This document shows positions 36,178-49,145 of a DNA stretch of 64,000 bases, one piece after another. The position numbers were made by a program, and so were the translations under genes. The stretch comes from Pyrrhoderma lamaoense (lineage: Eukaryota; Basidiomycota; Agaricomycetes; Hymenochaetales; Hymenochaetaceae): contig NBAZ01000009.1 in NCBI GenBank assembly GCA_002794735.1, forward strand, positions 434,001 to 498,000. Reading direction: 5' to 3'. Numbering within the stretch: the first letter of the stretch is position 1; each line of letters begins with the position of its first letter. The notes beneath the pieces were generated by a model that saw only the letters and a program-made list of their open reading frames with translations, was not told the origin of the DNA and made no database searches.

Positions 36178-39100
36178 CCTGAACTACAACTCCCGTCACT
36201 AAGTTTGCTTTTCGACAAGGAACAACCTAAGACTTTTCTTTTTTGATTAGACATGAACATGTTTCAAGTTAAACGAAGATATGAAACTATATGAAAGGCG
36301 CTCCTGTTTTCTGTTTTATATGCACACCATCGAACAGTCAGCGATAACAACACCAATAACAACCCTAACAATATCAAGAACGATCCATTCCAAATTGTCA
36401 ATCGACTAATTCCTTAAATCTCTTTCTCATATCAAACAAACACTGTGCTACTTTTGCGATATAACCCTAATTCACGACACGTGTTTTACCCCTCGACAAC
36501 TTGTATATCCAATGTCTCCTTCTGTTTATATATATATCTTCTAGTCCTCTCTTGTTTTCCAACTTAATAAATCTTTATAGTTTCTTGTTCTTCACCAGTC
36601 AATCACTCTATCGTTTGCTCTTCCTACACCCCCTTTCCATTAGTCATGTCAAGTTACTCATCACACAAATCTAGCATGGTTGTTGCATTTTGCTCCCTTT
36701 ATACGTTGTTCTGTCCCCTACTTGTCTATCCTCTATTTTCAAACTTCCTATCCGTTATTCTATTTCAGTTATCCTATATCGCATCCTAACCACCTGTTCT
36801 CTCCTCCCAATTTCCTATCTTCCTTTCACACTACTCTTTGTTTATCTATGGATTGTTCATCGATCTTTGTTGATACTTGGATGGATGCAACCTCCTCTCC
36901 CTCGCTCTTCTCTTTCGTCTCAAACTGGTTCAGTCTATTGTTTATTATCAGTGTCTATGTTCCTATGTCTATACCAATATCTACCGGGTTTCTTTCTTGG
37001 TTTCATCTGCGCATAGTATTCTGGGATCACTTTTCATTGCACAAACCAACCATTTCTTTCCTCTTTCTGTTTACTGCCTTTCCATGTGTCGATTTGTCTA
37101 GGCTTGGATCACACTACAAATAGTCCACAGGTCGATAGACGGACGCTGTTGGATTTTTCTCTTCTTTCTCTACTTCTACCCTGTTAGTGCTTCCGTTGTT
37201 CTAGTGCCTCACCTCTGGTACTTGGAGCAAACAGGTGCTGATCATTGGAGTTGTGTTAGCGTAAATGTTCTTTTTCTTCTTCTTTTTGTATATACCTGTA
37301 ACACTAGATTTGTGTCGTATACTGGTGTGAAAATATCAAATCCGAATTTCTAGCTTTTTCGCTTTTTTTTTGTTCCATTCTCGGGCATGCTATAACTAAA
37401 TTGATAACAAACTAAATTTATAACAACTATTCCAGACATATCGATGTTTATATCTGGGTCAAGATTAAGTGAAGGTGAAAGAAATGTTTAAGATAAAAGG
37501 TTTTTAAAAAAATTCCTTTTCGTATATTCGTCTTTTATCTTCCATTCGGATCTTTGATCTTTGATCATATCCGGGATGGATGATTCTTAATCCTTTATCT
37601 TTAACACTTCATGTTATATAGATTCATATATATATATATATATATATACTGACGCTAAATGTTATCGAGATGGAGATGAAGCTGGAGGTTACGAGGGTTA
37701 TCTTACAATCTTGGTCTCCAACAAGAAAAATAAGCCCAAGTCGTAGTCTTGACTCTAGTCATTTCATGGCATGAAATATAGATGCAAGAGGTTAAAAATA
37801 GTCACAGTATTATTTATATAGGGCATTATAAAGTATTAGATATGTTTCCCTTGTCCTTCTGACCTCCTTTTTGTCACATGTTATGTACGAATAATCATAG
37901 GTGAGTGTAACACGTAAGTGTATTTTTTATATATACTATATGAGCGTGATAATCAACTTGTACTTGATTCGGATTGGATCGAGTTCCTTTCTTATAAACG
38001 ATTTATTATTGATGATGGAATGAATTAGCTTGACGTGCACTGCACAAGTGTAACTGTAACTAGTTACGCTTGCTATTATGTCTCCCAGTTCACATGCCCC
38101 ACCCCCTTGTTACCATTACACCCGTTGTTTCTTTAGGACTAAGGGAGCAAGGAAAGAATATGACGAAAACTCGTGTTTACGATTTTTTATTGTGAGTTAC
38201 CGTCATCCGACTCTGTCATGATTTTGACTATGGGCTATGGGTTATGTAAACGAAACAAGCTACAAACTGGAAGCGAAAAGCGGAAAGTGGTGAAGGGAAT
38301 AAGGAAAAAAGAGGGTCAACGGGAAAGATAGGCGATGGACTTGTCCTATATATATCTACCATGTGTGCTTAGATCTGTAGAATAAAATACATTTAGGATG
38401 GAATACTTCTGAATAAGGGTGGTTACGGATCTCTCCTCCCTCTTTCTGTCACTCCCTCTTCTTCTCTCTCGGCTTCTTTTTCTTGATAACCTAAAGGGAG
38501 TTTGTAATGAAGCGATACTGTTATCTAGTTATGTATATGGTATCATTGCTACATGGGTAATATGAGTATTGTTGGTAGTGCAGATATTTCGGTGATATCA
38601 CGATGGGCATCCAGAGGAGAGGGGAGATGGTATATATGGATTTGGAAGTTTGATGTATAGTATTTAGTATGAAATATAGATTGAGCACGAAACATGGGGA
38701 ATGAATCGATGAATGGATGAGGAAGTGAAGGAGTGGGTTTCAGGATAGAGGATCAGGGACCCACTCTTTGAATTTGAATTTGTGGTCGTAATCGGGACTA
38801 TAACTGAAAATGAACTTGGAGTGGGGGAATTATATCTTTTTTGTATCAGTATCTAATATTATCTGATCATATAACTTGACTGCGCCCGCACATTGGATTA
38901 GGTAATAAATGAAGTGAGATAGATTTGAGATGAGAGAATGGGAGATGGAGGTATATTTGGGAGCCGAGACAAAGTGAGAGAAAGGGCGTTTAGTTGGATA
39001 GGGAGAGGGAGAGTTGTTGATATCTTTTTCTCATGCTGCGCATTAGATTGTGGAATCTTGTTCTCTCACGTCTTGCAACGACTGGGAGACTGGAAGACTG

Positions 39101-39916
39101 GAAAAGGAAATGAGCGACATATCAATTGTATTGTACCTCAGTAATCCTGTGCGGATGACACTCCCGACGTCTCCAGAGCGATAAAGATGTCGGGTGGGTA
39201 TTTTCCGTTTTCTGTTTTTTTATTATTAAAGGTAATAAGGATATTTGTTTGATATTTGTTTGTCTCTCTTCCCGTCCGATGGCTTACATCATGCACATAT
39301 GCATGTCACGGGACTGTTTCGAGACGAATCTTGTACTAGTGCTACTTATTTTATAGTAAATGCAGTTAGGTAAAAACTTAACTACTTTCATCCATGAGAG
39401 TCCAGAACGTGCAAGAGGCAACGATAACTGATAATGACCTTAATTTTTCATTAATTAAACAAGAATTGACTCAGATTCCAGTCTCCGTACTGTCCGTTTT
39501 GAGTCACAAGGCATGTGCCGGAATAGCCGACGGGTAGCCAATCAATGACGATGATTCATCAGCTTTCATCCCCCGCACTGCACACACACAAACAACTCTT
39601 TTCCCGCCCGCCCTTTTGTCACGTGTATATGATTTAATTATAACTCATCCTGTAGTACTTCGTTCCCACCCGCCAAACCCGTCTTCTCCTTCCCTCTTCT
39701 CCTTCCCTTCTTTCCTAATCTGCTACTCACTCCCTCCCCCCCTCTCTCCTCCCTCTGATATACACCCACACTGTCTTATCATTTAGTGTGCTTGCTTCCC
39801 CTTTCGCCGTTCTTTCCTCTGTACGCCATTGATACTTGGGCTAGACAAGCCCGAACTCGAACTAGCGGACGAAGGAACTCTTTGTTTTTGCGTGAAGGTT
39901 TCACTCAGGAGGTGAA
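36178..39916. other. Long gene-poor region with CT-rich tracts
   Basis: About 3.7 kb. Between 36580 and 37300 the plus strand is pyrimidine-rich and yields several overlapping hydrophobic open frames (up to 147 codons) that I treat as composition artefacts. An (AT)n microsatellite lies at 37626-37648. Another CT-rich stretch (39670-39800) precedes the RING gene and probably belongs to its promoter and 5' leader. Confidence 0.5.
37626..37648. repeat. (AT)n microsatellite
   Basis: Uninterrupted alternating A/T for about 23 bases, flanked by GATTC and CTGACG. Confidence 0.9.
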
Positions 39917-42900
39917 ATGGCGTCTATGTTTTCTTGGTGTAAGTTCTCATCTTCATCTTCCTTAACCGTTCTCTTTGGGATTTTGTCTAAAGGAGCTTTG
40001 CTATCTATGTACTTCACTTTTGGTTTGATCCTCCACCCCGCACTCTTGTCCGTATCTAATCGTAATATGGGGATTATCATAAATATCATTACGCTGTTCT
40101 TGCGCCCTTTCGCATTAACACACTTCGGAATGAAATGACGTACGAACTGTTACGACACAAATCCCGCACTCGGTTAATCGCTCTTAATCCGGGATGGGGC
40201 GGTGTGGGGTTGCGGGTCATGCATTTATACTCGGTATCTTTTGGCTTTCACTCCGTTTCGACTATGAATTATACGGGATTTTCTCTACTATACTCTCTAT
40301 GCAACTACTGCCTGGAACTATCATGACTATCAACGTCAACAATGTCAATTGACTAAACATACCATCTTGACTTTGGACTTTGGTTTGCGAATGAATAGAT
40401 AACCAACAATATGCTTCTTGGAATCGCATGTCACGGCTGCGTGCTCCTACATTTTTCGCTAGGACGGATACGCGGACGTCCCGTACTGCGACAGCTATGT
40501 ATAACGGTAAGCTCTTTCTTTCGTATCTGACTTTCTTTATATAAGTTGTTCTCTGGATGTGGCTGTATCTTTCTTCTATCTTCTTTGGCCACTCATGTTA
40601 TATGTTCGGAATTGTGTTTATGCCTGCCATTGCTTGAGCATTGCAGTTGACTTATTCCGGACATGCAAGTATGTACCTGCTCTTTTACTAGAGCCCGCCA
40701 TTGTCTTGGGAATAGTAGTAGATAAATCCTCTATGCATCCAGTGACTAGCGCTTGGGGTATCTATGGCTTTGAGTGTTTTTATATGCTAGCCGTTGGCTT
40801 GCAGACCTTTGTGTCATGGTTTTTCCACCGGCATTGATATGCATAGCTTAATGTCTGGGCATACTTCTTGATATACCTCATCATTTTTCTTTTAATCAAT
40901 CAATCAAGGAGCCCGAAGGCATCTGGTCGTTGTTGTCCCTTTTTGGGTGTCTATTTGTCTAATTATAATGTTGTTTCCATATCCGCAAATAGGTAACGAA
41001 CCTACCACGGGGTCAGGTGCGGCTGCTGGTGACGTGGTCATCAACATGAGTGATATTTCGACTCAGTCGGCGGACAAGAAGGATGGTCTTAAGGATACCT
41101 TGTTTGGTCCGAGTGTTGGTGTTGCTACCAACAGCCCGGATTGGTGTGCTGAGTTCAAAAGAGGAGATGGAGGCTACGATGAAAAAAATGGGACCGATGA
41201 TGAGATTGATGAACTGACGCCGGACGTCGTAAAAGAATGGATTAGACGGAGTAAAGATGTATGCCTTTATCCCCATGTTTCTGCTATCTTCATGTTGTGT
41301 TCAATACTGAATTACCTCGTTCCTAGCCTTCTGAACCTACAACAACTCTTCAAGCATTAGTAAACTTAAAACGACCGACCATTCGACTTTCTCCCTTAGC
41401 TGCTCACTCTGACTCAGAGGAACAAAGTAATCACCCTCATCATCCGAATAGTCACCAGCAACAGCATGGGCTAGAATTTGAGTTTGATTGTGACGCTCCG
41501 AGATGTTCCATTTCGGTATACGTGGTAGGGGTACCGGCTCATCTGGGAGAAGAAAACGAAAGAGATATCACTGAGAACTCCAATCCATCAGCTGACTCTG
41601 ATTGTTTACATATTTACGAAACTAGCATGGAGGGCGGGTTCGCACAGAGGCTGACTCTAGCTGATGGCGCAATATTGGAGCTAGCAAAATTAGAGGCAGC
41701 TGGGAAAGCTTATAGAGAGGAACGGGATAGAGCGAAAGCTGTTGCCAATGCTTCTACTTCTGTAATTAACAAAAATGGGCTGGAAGGGGTGAAGGGAAGT
41801 GCCTTAGCCTCAATCTCTGCGGCAGGTCCGGCTGAGAATACGGATTCTCAAAACGATCGATTGCATGAGAATCATAGACGCCGGTTGACGTTCTTTAAGA
41901 AGAGGGGACATTCTTCTTCCCAGGGTCATGGCTCTGGCTCACGGTCGACAACTGCTGGAACAGGTGTTAGCGGGAATAATGGTGCCCGAACACCTGCTCC
42001 TGCCACTGTAGGTCCTGCTTTGGCTGTTGTTGATGCGGAAGCTTCCATTCCTACTTCTGGTTCAAATCTAAGCCAGCAGAATCAGAATGCCTTGGCTACG
42101 TTCTTTGCTGGTGGAGATGCGGAAAGAGCGAGGAGGAAGAAGCAGGAAGAAGAGTCCGGGGTTCGAGTAGCTATCTTACTTTCGGCTCGAGATGAGGACG
42201 GGAGAGTGCTCAGGGTGAGGAACGAGCAAGTGACGTATTTGCATGTTGTTAGACAAGGAGCTTTTCCTGCTGCATCTAGATCAGGTGCAGCTTCTTCTCA
42301 TGTTGCGGAAGATGCGTCTTCGTCGAGTTCGAGTGGGTCGAGTGAGGTGGTTGCGAGGCCGAAAGATCAGGATCATGCAACAACAAAACGTGAGAGCGAA
42401 GACCAAGAGAAGGAGAGAGATAAGGAGGATACACGACCTTGGGTTGTACATGTCGTGAAGCGGGAAGCTCGGATCGGTTTACATACTTTCCAACTTCATG
42501 AAATATATGGTCTTACTTCCCATTCGACGGCAACACCTAGTACATCAGACCAAGCCCAGACCTCGTCTTCTCCGGTCTCGAACAGTACTTCGCATACATA
42601 TCCTCCGCCGACTACAGGTGGGACAACGTTAGTTGGACATGGGTCTAGTAATGATGATGAAGATGCTGCATCGGAATGTCTACTTTGTTTGAGTTCACCG
42701 AGGGAGGTTGTATTGTTGCCCTGTAGGCACTTGGTTGCTTGCAGAGAATGTGCAGTTAATATGGTCGAGTTTGGGGCTGGCGGGAATGTGACGCAAAGTG
42801 AGGGTAGCGGGAGTAGCAACGGTAATAGTAATGGCAGTGGAGGTGGGGATTCTAGTACTGGAGATGGGATGAATGGGAATGCTGGTGGTACTGAGAATAA

Positions 42901-43505
42901 TGCAGCTAATACGATGACGATTGCTCCTACGACCACGGCACGGAGAAGAGGAAAGCGAAGGGTTGGTTCTGTCCTGTCTGTCGACAACGTAAGTTCTTTT
43001 CTGGTTCTCTTGGCTGCCATCATTTTCAATGCTAATCAACTAAATCTTTCATCTCTCTTTCCTTTCGTCTTACTTTCTGTATGCTTATGCTTGTGGTCTG
43101 GCTTTGATAGCGTATACGTCCTTACTCCGTATTACCACCACACCTCCGCCATTACAAAAGGGTTTTAACGGAATGGGCTCGGATGCAGCAGGGACGACAG
43201 GATTAGCTACGGTAGCGGACGCGAAGAGGGTTTCTGTTACCTCATCCTTGGAACCTGAACATGTTGAACACCCGTTGGCAGATGGTGATGGTACGACAGG
43301 TGATGCTAGTGCAACTAATACTGAGGCTACCGGAGCGGCCGTAGATAGCGGGACCGGGACTGCGACACGTGGGACAATTGCGAAGATGCTTTCTGTCTTG
43401 GGTTCGGGCAATCTTACTAGTGTTGGTAATGGTGCCGGTGCTGGGAGTGCAGAGACGCATGCCTCAAACCCAAACCAGATGCGAGATTTGGAACGAGGTC
43501 TGTAA
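39917..43505 (+). CDS. Mahogunin/RNF157-like RING E3 ubiquitin ligase
   Basis: Predicted E3 ubiquitin ligase. Exons: 39917-39938, 40399-40506, 40993-41258, 41327-42988, 43111-43505 (817 residues if the frame is restored). The first exon encodes only seven full codons and its intron is 460 nt, so a start at 40428 is the alternative. Mahogunin-type core: LQALVNLKRPTIRLSPLA, HGLEFEFDCDAPRCSISVYV, FQLHEIYGL, then the RING: ECLLCLSSPREVVLLPCRHL, VACREC, and, about 75 residues of low-complexity Gly/Ser/Asn later, GWFCPVCRQ spliced to PYTSLLRI. The last Cys pair is in a different frame from the first part; one missing base at A3 42952-42954 explains this. The C-terminus is Gly/Ala/Thr-rich. The N-terminal 130 residues are unlike Mahogunin and lack its myristoylation glycine. 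Confidence 0.87.
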
Positions 43506-45646
43506 GACGATGATTTCCATACTTGTTCGGTTGGTTAGGACGGTTCTCTTAGAGGTTTGAGCTCGAAACCTAGTAAAAAAGATGAAGTCTCTTTTTCTGG
43601 GCATTTGAGCTCTCCTTGTTCATCCTTCCCCCTTTTCCCGTCTTGACCTTTCTTGGACTCTCCTTTTTTTCTGTCTTATCTTGTCTCTCTCTTTCCTCGT
43701 GACTACTGCCTATTTTTTGACTTGGAATCTGTACAGTTGTAGTTTTATCGTACTTGTGCTTGTGCTTCTGTTTCTGTCTTTTGTCATCGTCGGTCTCGTG
43801 TGCTTATGCTTATAACGTTTCTTATCACCTCTATCATCTCTTTAACTCCAATTATCACTCTTCTTCCTCTCTCCCTCCCTATCGCGGATCAATGGATATT
43901 AACTGTTGAGCTTCAACTATCAATCACTAGTTGTCTGTAGCTTTCTTTGGTCTCATCGGTATGGACAGGACTCAATCTCAAAAGTGTTTTTTATTTTTCA
44001 TGTTTATCGATTCCTCTTCCATTTTCCTCCTTTTCCAGTCCTCTCTTCCCTTTCTTACCCTTCCGCTTTTCGTACTTTCAACCATTTAAACCTATCTCCT
44101 CTTTATTCACTCCTACCTTACCTTCTCCATCCTACTGTCCCATCTCCCTTTCATCCAACTTTGACACTGTTTCTATTCAATTTACTATGAATGACAATAC
44201 TGAGTTCCCCTTTTTGTCGACTTGTCTAATGTCTGATGTGATCTTTCTAAAGACCCAAGTCGAAGACCTAAGACTACCTGCACAATATCAAGTTACTAAT
44301 TATCAAGTGTAGAATCCCAAGGCTTGTAAGATATCAAATGATTAATCATCTCATGAAAAGCGAGGTATTTGAACGTTTACATCTACGTGTTGAACTCTCC
44401 TATACACTATATGCAGCTATCCATGAGGACGTATGAAATATCCCCTCCAAGATGTATACTCCCTCCAACTACTCCAACTACTCCAATCACTCCCATGCTC
44501 TCCACTGTTTGGACTGGTCTGTAAATAAACCCCAAACTCGGCCCGATTGTACCGCTTTGTTTTTCGCAGTGTTGGTTGTAGTTGTTGCTAAAAGTATCAA
44601 AGAAAAATAAGGGGAAGTGGGAAAGCGTCTTCAACTCCGTTTTCCTTCCTGATTTTCTCATACATTTAGTATGATTTACCTTCTACCATTCCTCCGTTTC
44701 TGTTTCTTGTTTGTGAACCACTTTTTCTGAGTCTCTTGTATCTACGTGTCCGTTGTCCATTATCTTTATATTTATGTGTATATTTTGTAGTTCCCTGTTT
44801 TCGAAGAAACCTAAAAGGGATGGTATTCTCTTTCTCTTTCTCATGTTCTCTCCCCCCCCCCCCCCTTCTTTACCTCTCTGTGTGTGCCTGTGTGTTTGCG
44901 CGTTTTCTGCACTATGTCATCTTGATCCTGTGTTGCCAGTCATCGGGTGTGCCATAACATCTATTACTCACACTCAACATGTTGCCACTCCAATGGAAAA
45001 ACTCAAAGCGACATAAGATAAATCAAAAAGAGACGAAGTTCCTGAAGGAGTAACGAGATTTTATTCTTTCTTCTTTTCCAGCAAAAGTTGAAGGGAACAT
45101 AACTGTTAGTATTGATATGATAGAAAGAAGGGGGGACGAAAGTCAAGCTGAAACTTGTTGCACTCATATCCATTATAGCTTCAAGACTAAAAACTATCGT
45201 ATTGACAGATCTCTTTAACTCTGTGTCATTCTCATCTACGATACCTATAAGAGACTAAGAAACATATATAAAAGAGGTAGAGAAAAAACCCGAAGGGAGG
45301 GGGGTGAGAGGGATAGAACTTGGAAGTTCACGGGGATCAGTAGCTTGATCCGTTCACCTAGACAGAGGAAATGGGGTGTCAGTTGTCAGTTGTCAATGCC
45401 AATGAGCAGTAATAGAATTTGTGATCGATCCGATCCTCCGAACTAAGAGTACTACATCCAGAAGGAACCCATCCTCTTCCACCCCTCTTTCCATTAACTT
45501 GGACGGATCTTCTCACATGGAAAACTCGGTAGAATGTGGTGAGGTTCTAGGAAGTATCTTAAGGTAAAAGGGGACTCTACTCTACTCTAATACCCAACGG
45601 AATTCCCCTCTCACATAATGATGTGTAATGAAAAGAATTTGGAAGT
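43506..45646. other. Convergent intergenic region, no gene recognised
   Basis: About 2.1 kb between the 3' ends of the RING gene (plus) and SEC24 (minus). The plus strand is strongly CT-rich from 43600 to 44180 and around 44800-44900, giving spurious open frames. It contains a C14 run. Confidence 0.5.
44852..44865. repeat. C14 homopolymer tract
   Basis: Fourteen consecutive C within a CT-rich stretch; exact length may be unreliable. Confidence 0.88.
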
Positions 45647-48600
45647 TTAGAAACTAACCTTGTCCTTAATCTGAGAAAGATATTGTTGATAACTCGGCAT
45701 AACATCAGCTCGGTCTTGTACGAGACAGCTAAGAGCCCAGAGCCTCAACGGTGGTTCTCCGTCCTCTTTCACGACATACAGATGTGGCCAATATGGTCCA
45801 CGTCGCATCTCACGCGTTTTTGAAATCACGGCATTCACACGTTGTGAGAACGGATTATCGAGGAGTGGTAATGTCATCTATATAGAGGTTTCAGTATCAT
45901 GAAGAAAAATGATAGACAATGGGTTTGACTTTACGGTGCATATGCCGTTAAAGTCCAGTAGGAAGGGAGTGAAGTAAAGGGGATATTATTGCCTACCTTT
46001 CCACCACGAAGCTGGTCGTAAGATGGTAGATTGAAAACGTCCAAAATAAGTTGGGGAACAGCGTCACGACCAACCCAAAGGAACATAGTTTGTCCATCTT
46101 CGATCAAAAATAGACCATGACGTTCAAGGCGCTCAGAAGTGGGTGGAAGGGGTGGAGGCATGATAAGTCCATTTTCACCCATCGTTCCGGCCTTTCAAAG
46201 TGATGAGTAGTTTGTAAGTATACAAAATCACAAGCACTCACCTCGGGTGGCATGTTATGCAAGGAATAGAAGTTAGGATAGATATAAGGTATGAGGAGTT
46301 GAGAGGGAAGAGATGTCAGCAGAGCCTGAGCATAAGCCCGAAGATCAGGGGTATTTGTGCGCTCTGTCGTATTCCAACCTGTGTACAAGCATCCATCAGC
46401 CATGTTGTAAGTTTTTTTCAAAATTTTCAATAAAATAATGATATTATTGGAACTAACATTTTTGAGTAGCCCAAGTATGAGTACGGGTAGCATCTTCATA
46501 TTCTCGCTTATAGATAACTGGGCACTTGCACCCGCACCTCCAGCAGTCATACTACCCTTGTAGGCAGTCATTATCTCGATCAACTTATTAGTGACAGCGT
46601 CTCTAGCGTCCTCAAGTTTGTGAGATAATGATCTTTCGACAGCTTTGTTGGCCAGCAGCGTCGCAATAGCAATCTGATCAGCTGAAGCATAGACATCAGA
46701 GAGGTTCGTAGTTGTTGGGAGAGCAAGAGTAACCACTCTGATACGACGCTCTCCTATTGGTGTAGTGTTTCGTTAATCGATATAATGACAGGCCCTATAA
46801 GCGTGGGAAACATACCTGTGCAAGTACTGTGCAAAATCGCAGTCTGTAAAACAACGAAAGGTTGGGTGATTGTGTCTTCTATCTGAATCTCAATGGCATA
46901 TGACTGGTCCTGTGGGACGGCAGGCATGGCCAGAAGATCGGTAGATCGGACGAAGAAGTTACCGTGGAAGGCAGACATGCGAAGACCTAGAAACAAACTC
47001 GTTAGAAAGCTTAGAACTGTCATATAGGGTAACGAAACAAACCTTTGGTTGCGCGTACACGCATAACTGCTTCAACCATGATAGGCATAGCAATTACCTC
47101 ACCAAACTCATGTGCGAATTTCATGGCATCTTCAGACTTAGCAGCGTTGAAAGCAGGGTAGAAATAAGTCTGTCCGGAAGTATAATGTGGTAGACAGGCT
47201 AGTGATTTCTCGCTTAGTAACTGATAAATTCAAGATGCAGCGGTCATACCCAATGTTGCGACATCTTGGTAACTGCTGCTGAACAAGAACATGTCAACCG
47301 ATACTTGAGCTCGTGAACAATCAATAGCAAAGGTTTTATAGAATGTCGAAGCGGGTTGCAAAAGACTAGACTCCTACAGTATATTAAACAAGTATCTTTA
47401 TACATGACGGTCATGGAAGAGCATACCTTTGCTGTTCCTAGGATCTTGGGATCCTCTCTATTTTTGAGAGCGCCTGCGCCCAAGTTTGGGAGACTAGAAG
47501 ACAGTACAACAAGTTTACCACCGACCGCAGACTAGATGAAATGGTGATATTAGCTTTTCCCTTAACGAAGACGAATGCACAACACACAATTAACTTGAAT
47601 CCGGCCTGCATAGCAGGGCCAAGGGCACTTCCAACGGAATGTGAATCCTGGAACATCTCACCGAGACGTCCAAGTAACGCTTCGATAGATGCACGAGATT
47701 CGGACAGATTAACAAGTATGTCATTTGGTTTTGGCAGGAAAACATCGTCAAGATCTGACACGACCAACATAGTAGCATCGGTAGTTCCAGGCTGGAGAAG
47801 ACAAGTATATCAGAAAGTGATACCAGATTATGTATAGCTAGGTTGTACGAACCGTCATCGAGAAGAAGTGCAACGCAGTATCATATGCGATGATGGCAAT
47901 CTTCGTCCTATTGTCTTCATTTGGGATTCTATCAAGAGACTCAAGCAAAGTACGACAAGCTGTAGCAACCATGCCAGAAGTAACTGCAGCATGACTAACG
48001 TCGATAAGGAAGCAGTAGAAGACTGGTTGAGGTGGGCGAACCATGTACTCTGTTGGAGCGACAAACTCGACGACAGAGTGATTTAGTTCAGCCCGAGCCC
48101 AGCGGTCACCAGGCTGATTCCGCTCTTGGTCCCAATCGAACATTTGTGGAACTTCATTCGACATCATACAGAGAGTACATCTCCACCGATTACCGCCATC
48201 AATAAACTGCACAAACGGATTGATATATGTCCGGCACCGGCGACACCTCGCAATGACTGTATCTGTAACCAGAGGTACAGGAGGATCCCCTTCTTTTAGA
48301 GAACGATACGGTGTGAGGATCAAGCCAAACGGCATCTTTGATTTGTTTAGAAGCGCAGCCGTGGTAGGGATAGCATTGATAGTACAACGCTGGTATGAAG
48401 GGTCTGCATTAGCAAAAGGCGAGGGGGATATGCATGCATTTGGAGGGAGGCGAATCTCAGGTGGAGGCAAAGATAATTCGCGTGGATCAGGCGGTGAAGT
48501 CATTAGATTCGTATTATACAAGGCAAACGGTTTCTGTCCACCAAGGCCCATCTGTCCAAATTGATCCGTTACAGCACCCATCTGTTGCTGATAAGCTGGC

Positions 48601-49145
48601 TGTACATTGTGAGGAGCATTGATGTAGTCCGGTTGGGGGTACTGTGAAGGAGGGTGCTGTTGCTGCTGAGCCGCGAATGCATTTTCAGCAGCCAAACCTG
48701 GAGTGAAGAATTGGCCGCCTGCAGCAGGAGCTGCTCCAGGTACCATTGTAGGGGCCATGCCGGGTCCGAGTGGTGCTTGGGACAAGTACTGAGGCTCCGC
48801 TGAGTACGTGTCGGCTCCTCCGTAGTAAGCTTGCGTTGCACCAGCTGCATATTGTCTGCGTTTCGAGTGAGTATGGCCCACAGGAGCTCCCTCGGAAGGT
48901 TGTACTAATCCTGCTGCTACTGGAGGCTCCCATTGAGTATGTCCAGTGGCCGTCTCTGATATAAAACGCGTTAAGAGAGTTAGTATCTGGGTGTACGCGA
49001 CAACACTGCTGCACTCACCAATGAATAAGTATCGATTATTGTTTGGGTCCCTAAGTACAAAATTAAGATGTGCTATCATTCTGATTCAATAAGCATACCA
49101 TTCTGCTGCCCAACCTTGAGGAAGCTGCTGAGCCGGAGAGGCCAT
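45647..49145 (-). CDS. SEC24: COPII coat cargo adaptor Sec24, with N-terminal WW domain
   Basis: Inner-coat subunit of COPII vesicles; binds Sec23 and selects ER cargo. Start ATG 49145. Three short exons build a WW domain at residues 8-38 ([19 protein letters not shown] then [13 protein letters not shown]12, Y23, W35, P38), followed by a Gln/Pro/Tyr-rich linker. Sec24 core: zinc finger [18 protein letters not shown] to RWRCTLC; trunk [20 protein letters not shown] and [21 protein letters not shown]; then [20 protein letters not shown], beta-sandwich [16 protein letters not shown], the helical domain with [10 protein letters not shown] and [16 protein letters not shown], and a gelsolin-like end ([34 protein letters not shown]). 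Stop at 45647. Many short introns. The frame jumps once, at G4 46348-46351 (AQIP to PDLRAY), explained by one missing base. Confidence 0.94.

Noticed and set aside
36680..37123. Overlapping hydrophobic frames in a CT-rich region
   Set aside because: Pyrimidine-rich DNA gives Phe/Leu/Ser/Pro frames in all three phases; all three are open here, which argues for composition, not coding.
42496..43029. 177-codon minus-strand frame opposite the RING gene
   Set aside because: Shadow of the well-supported plus-strand coding exon.
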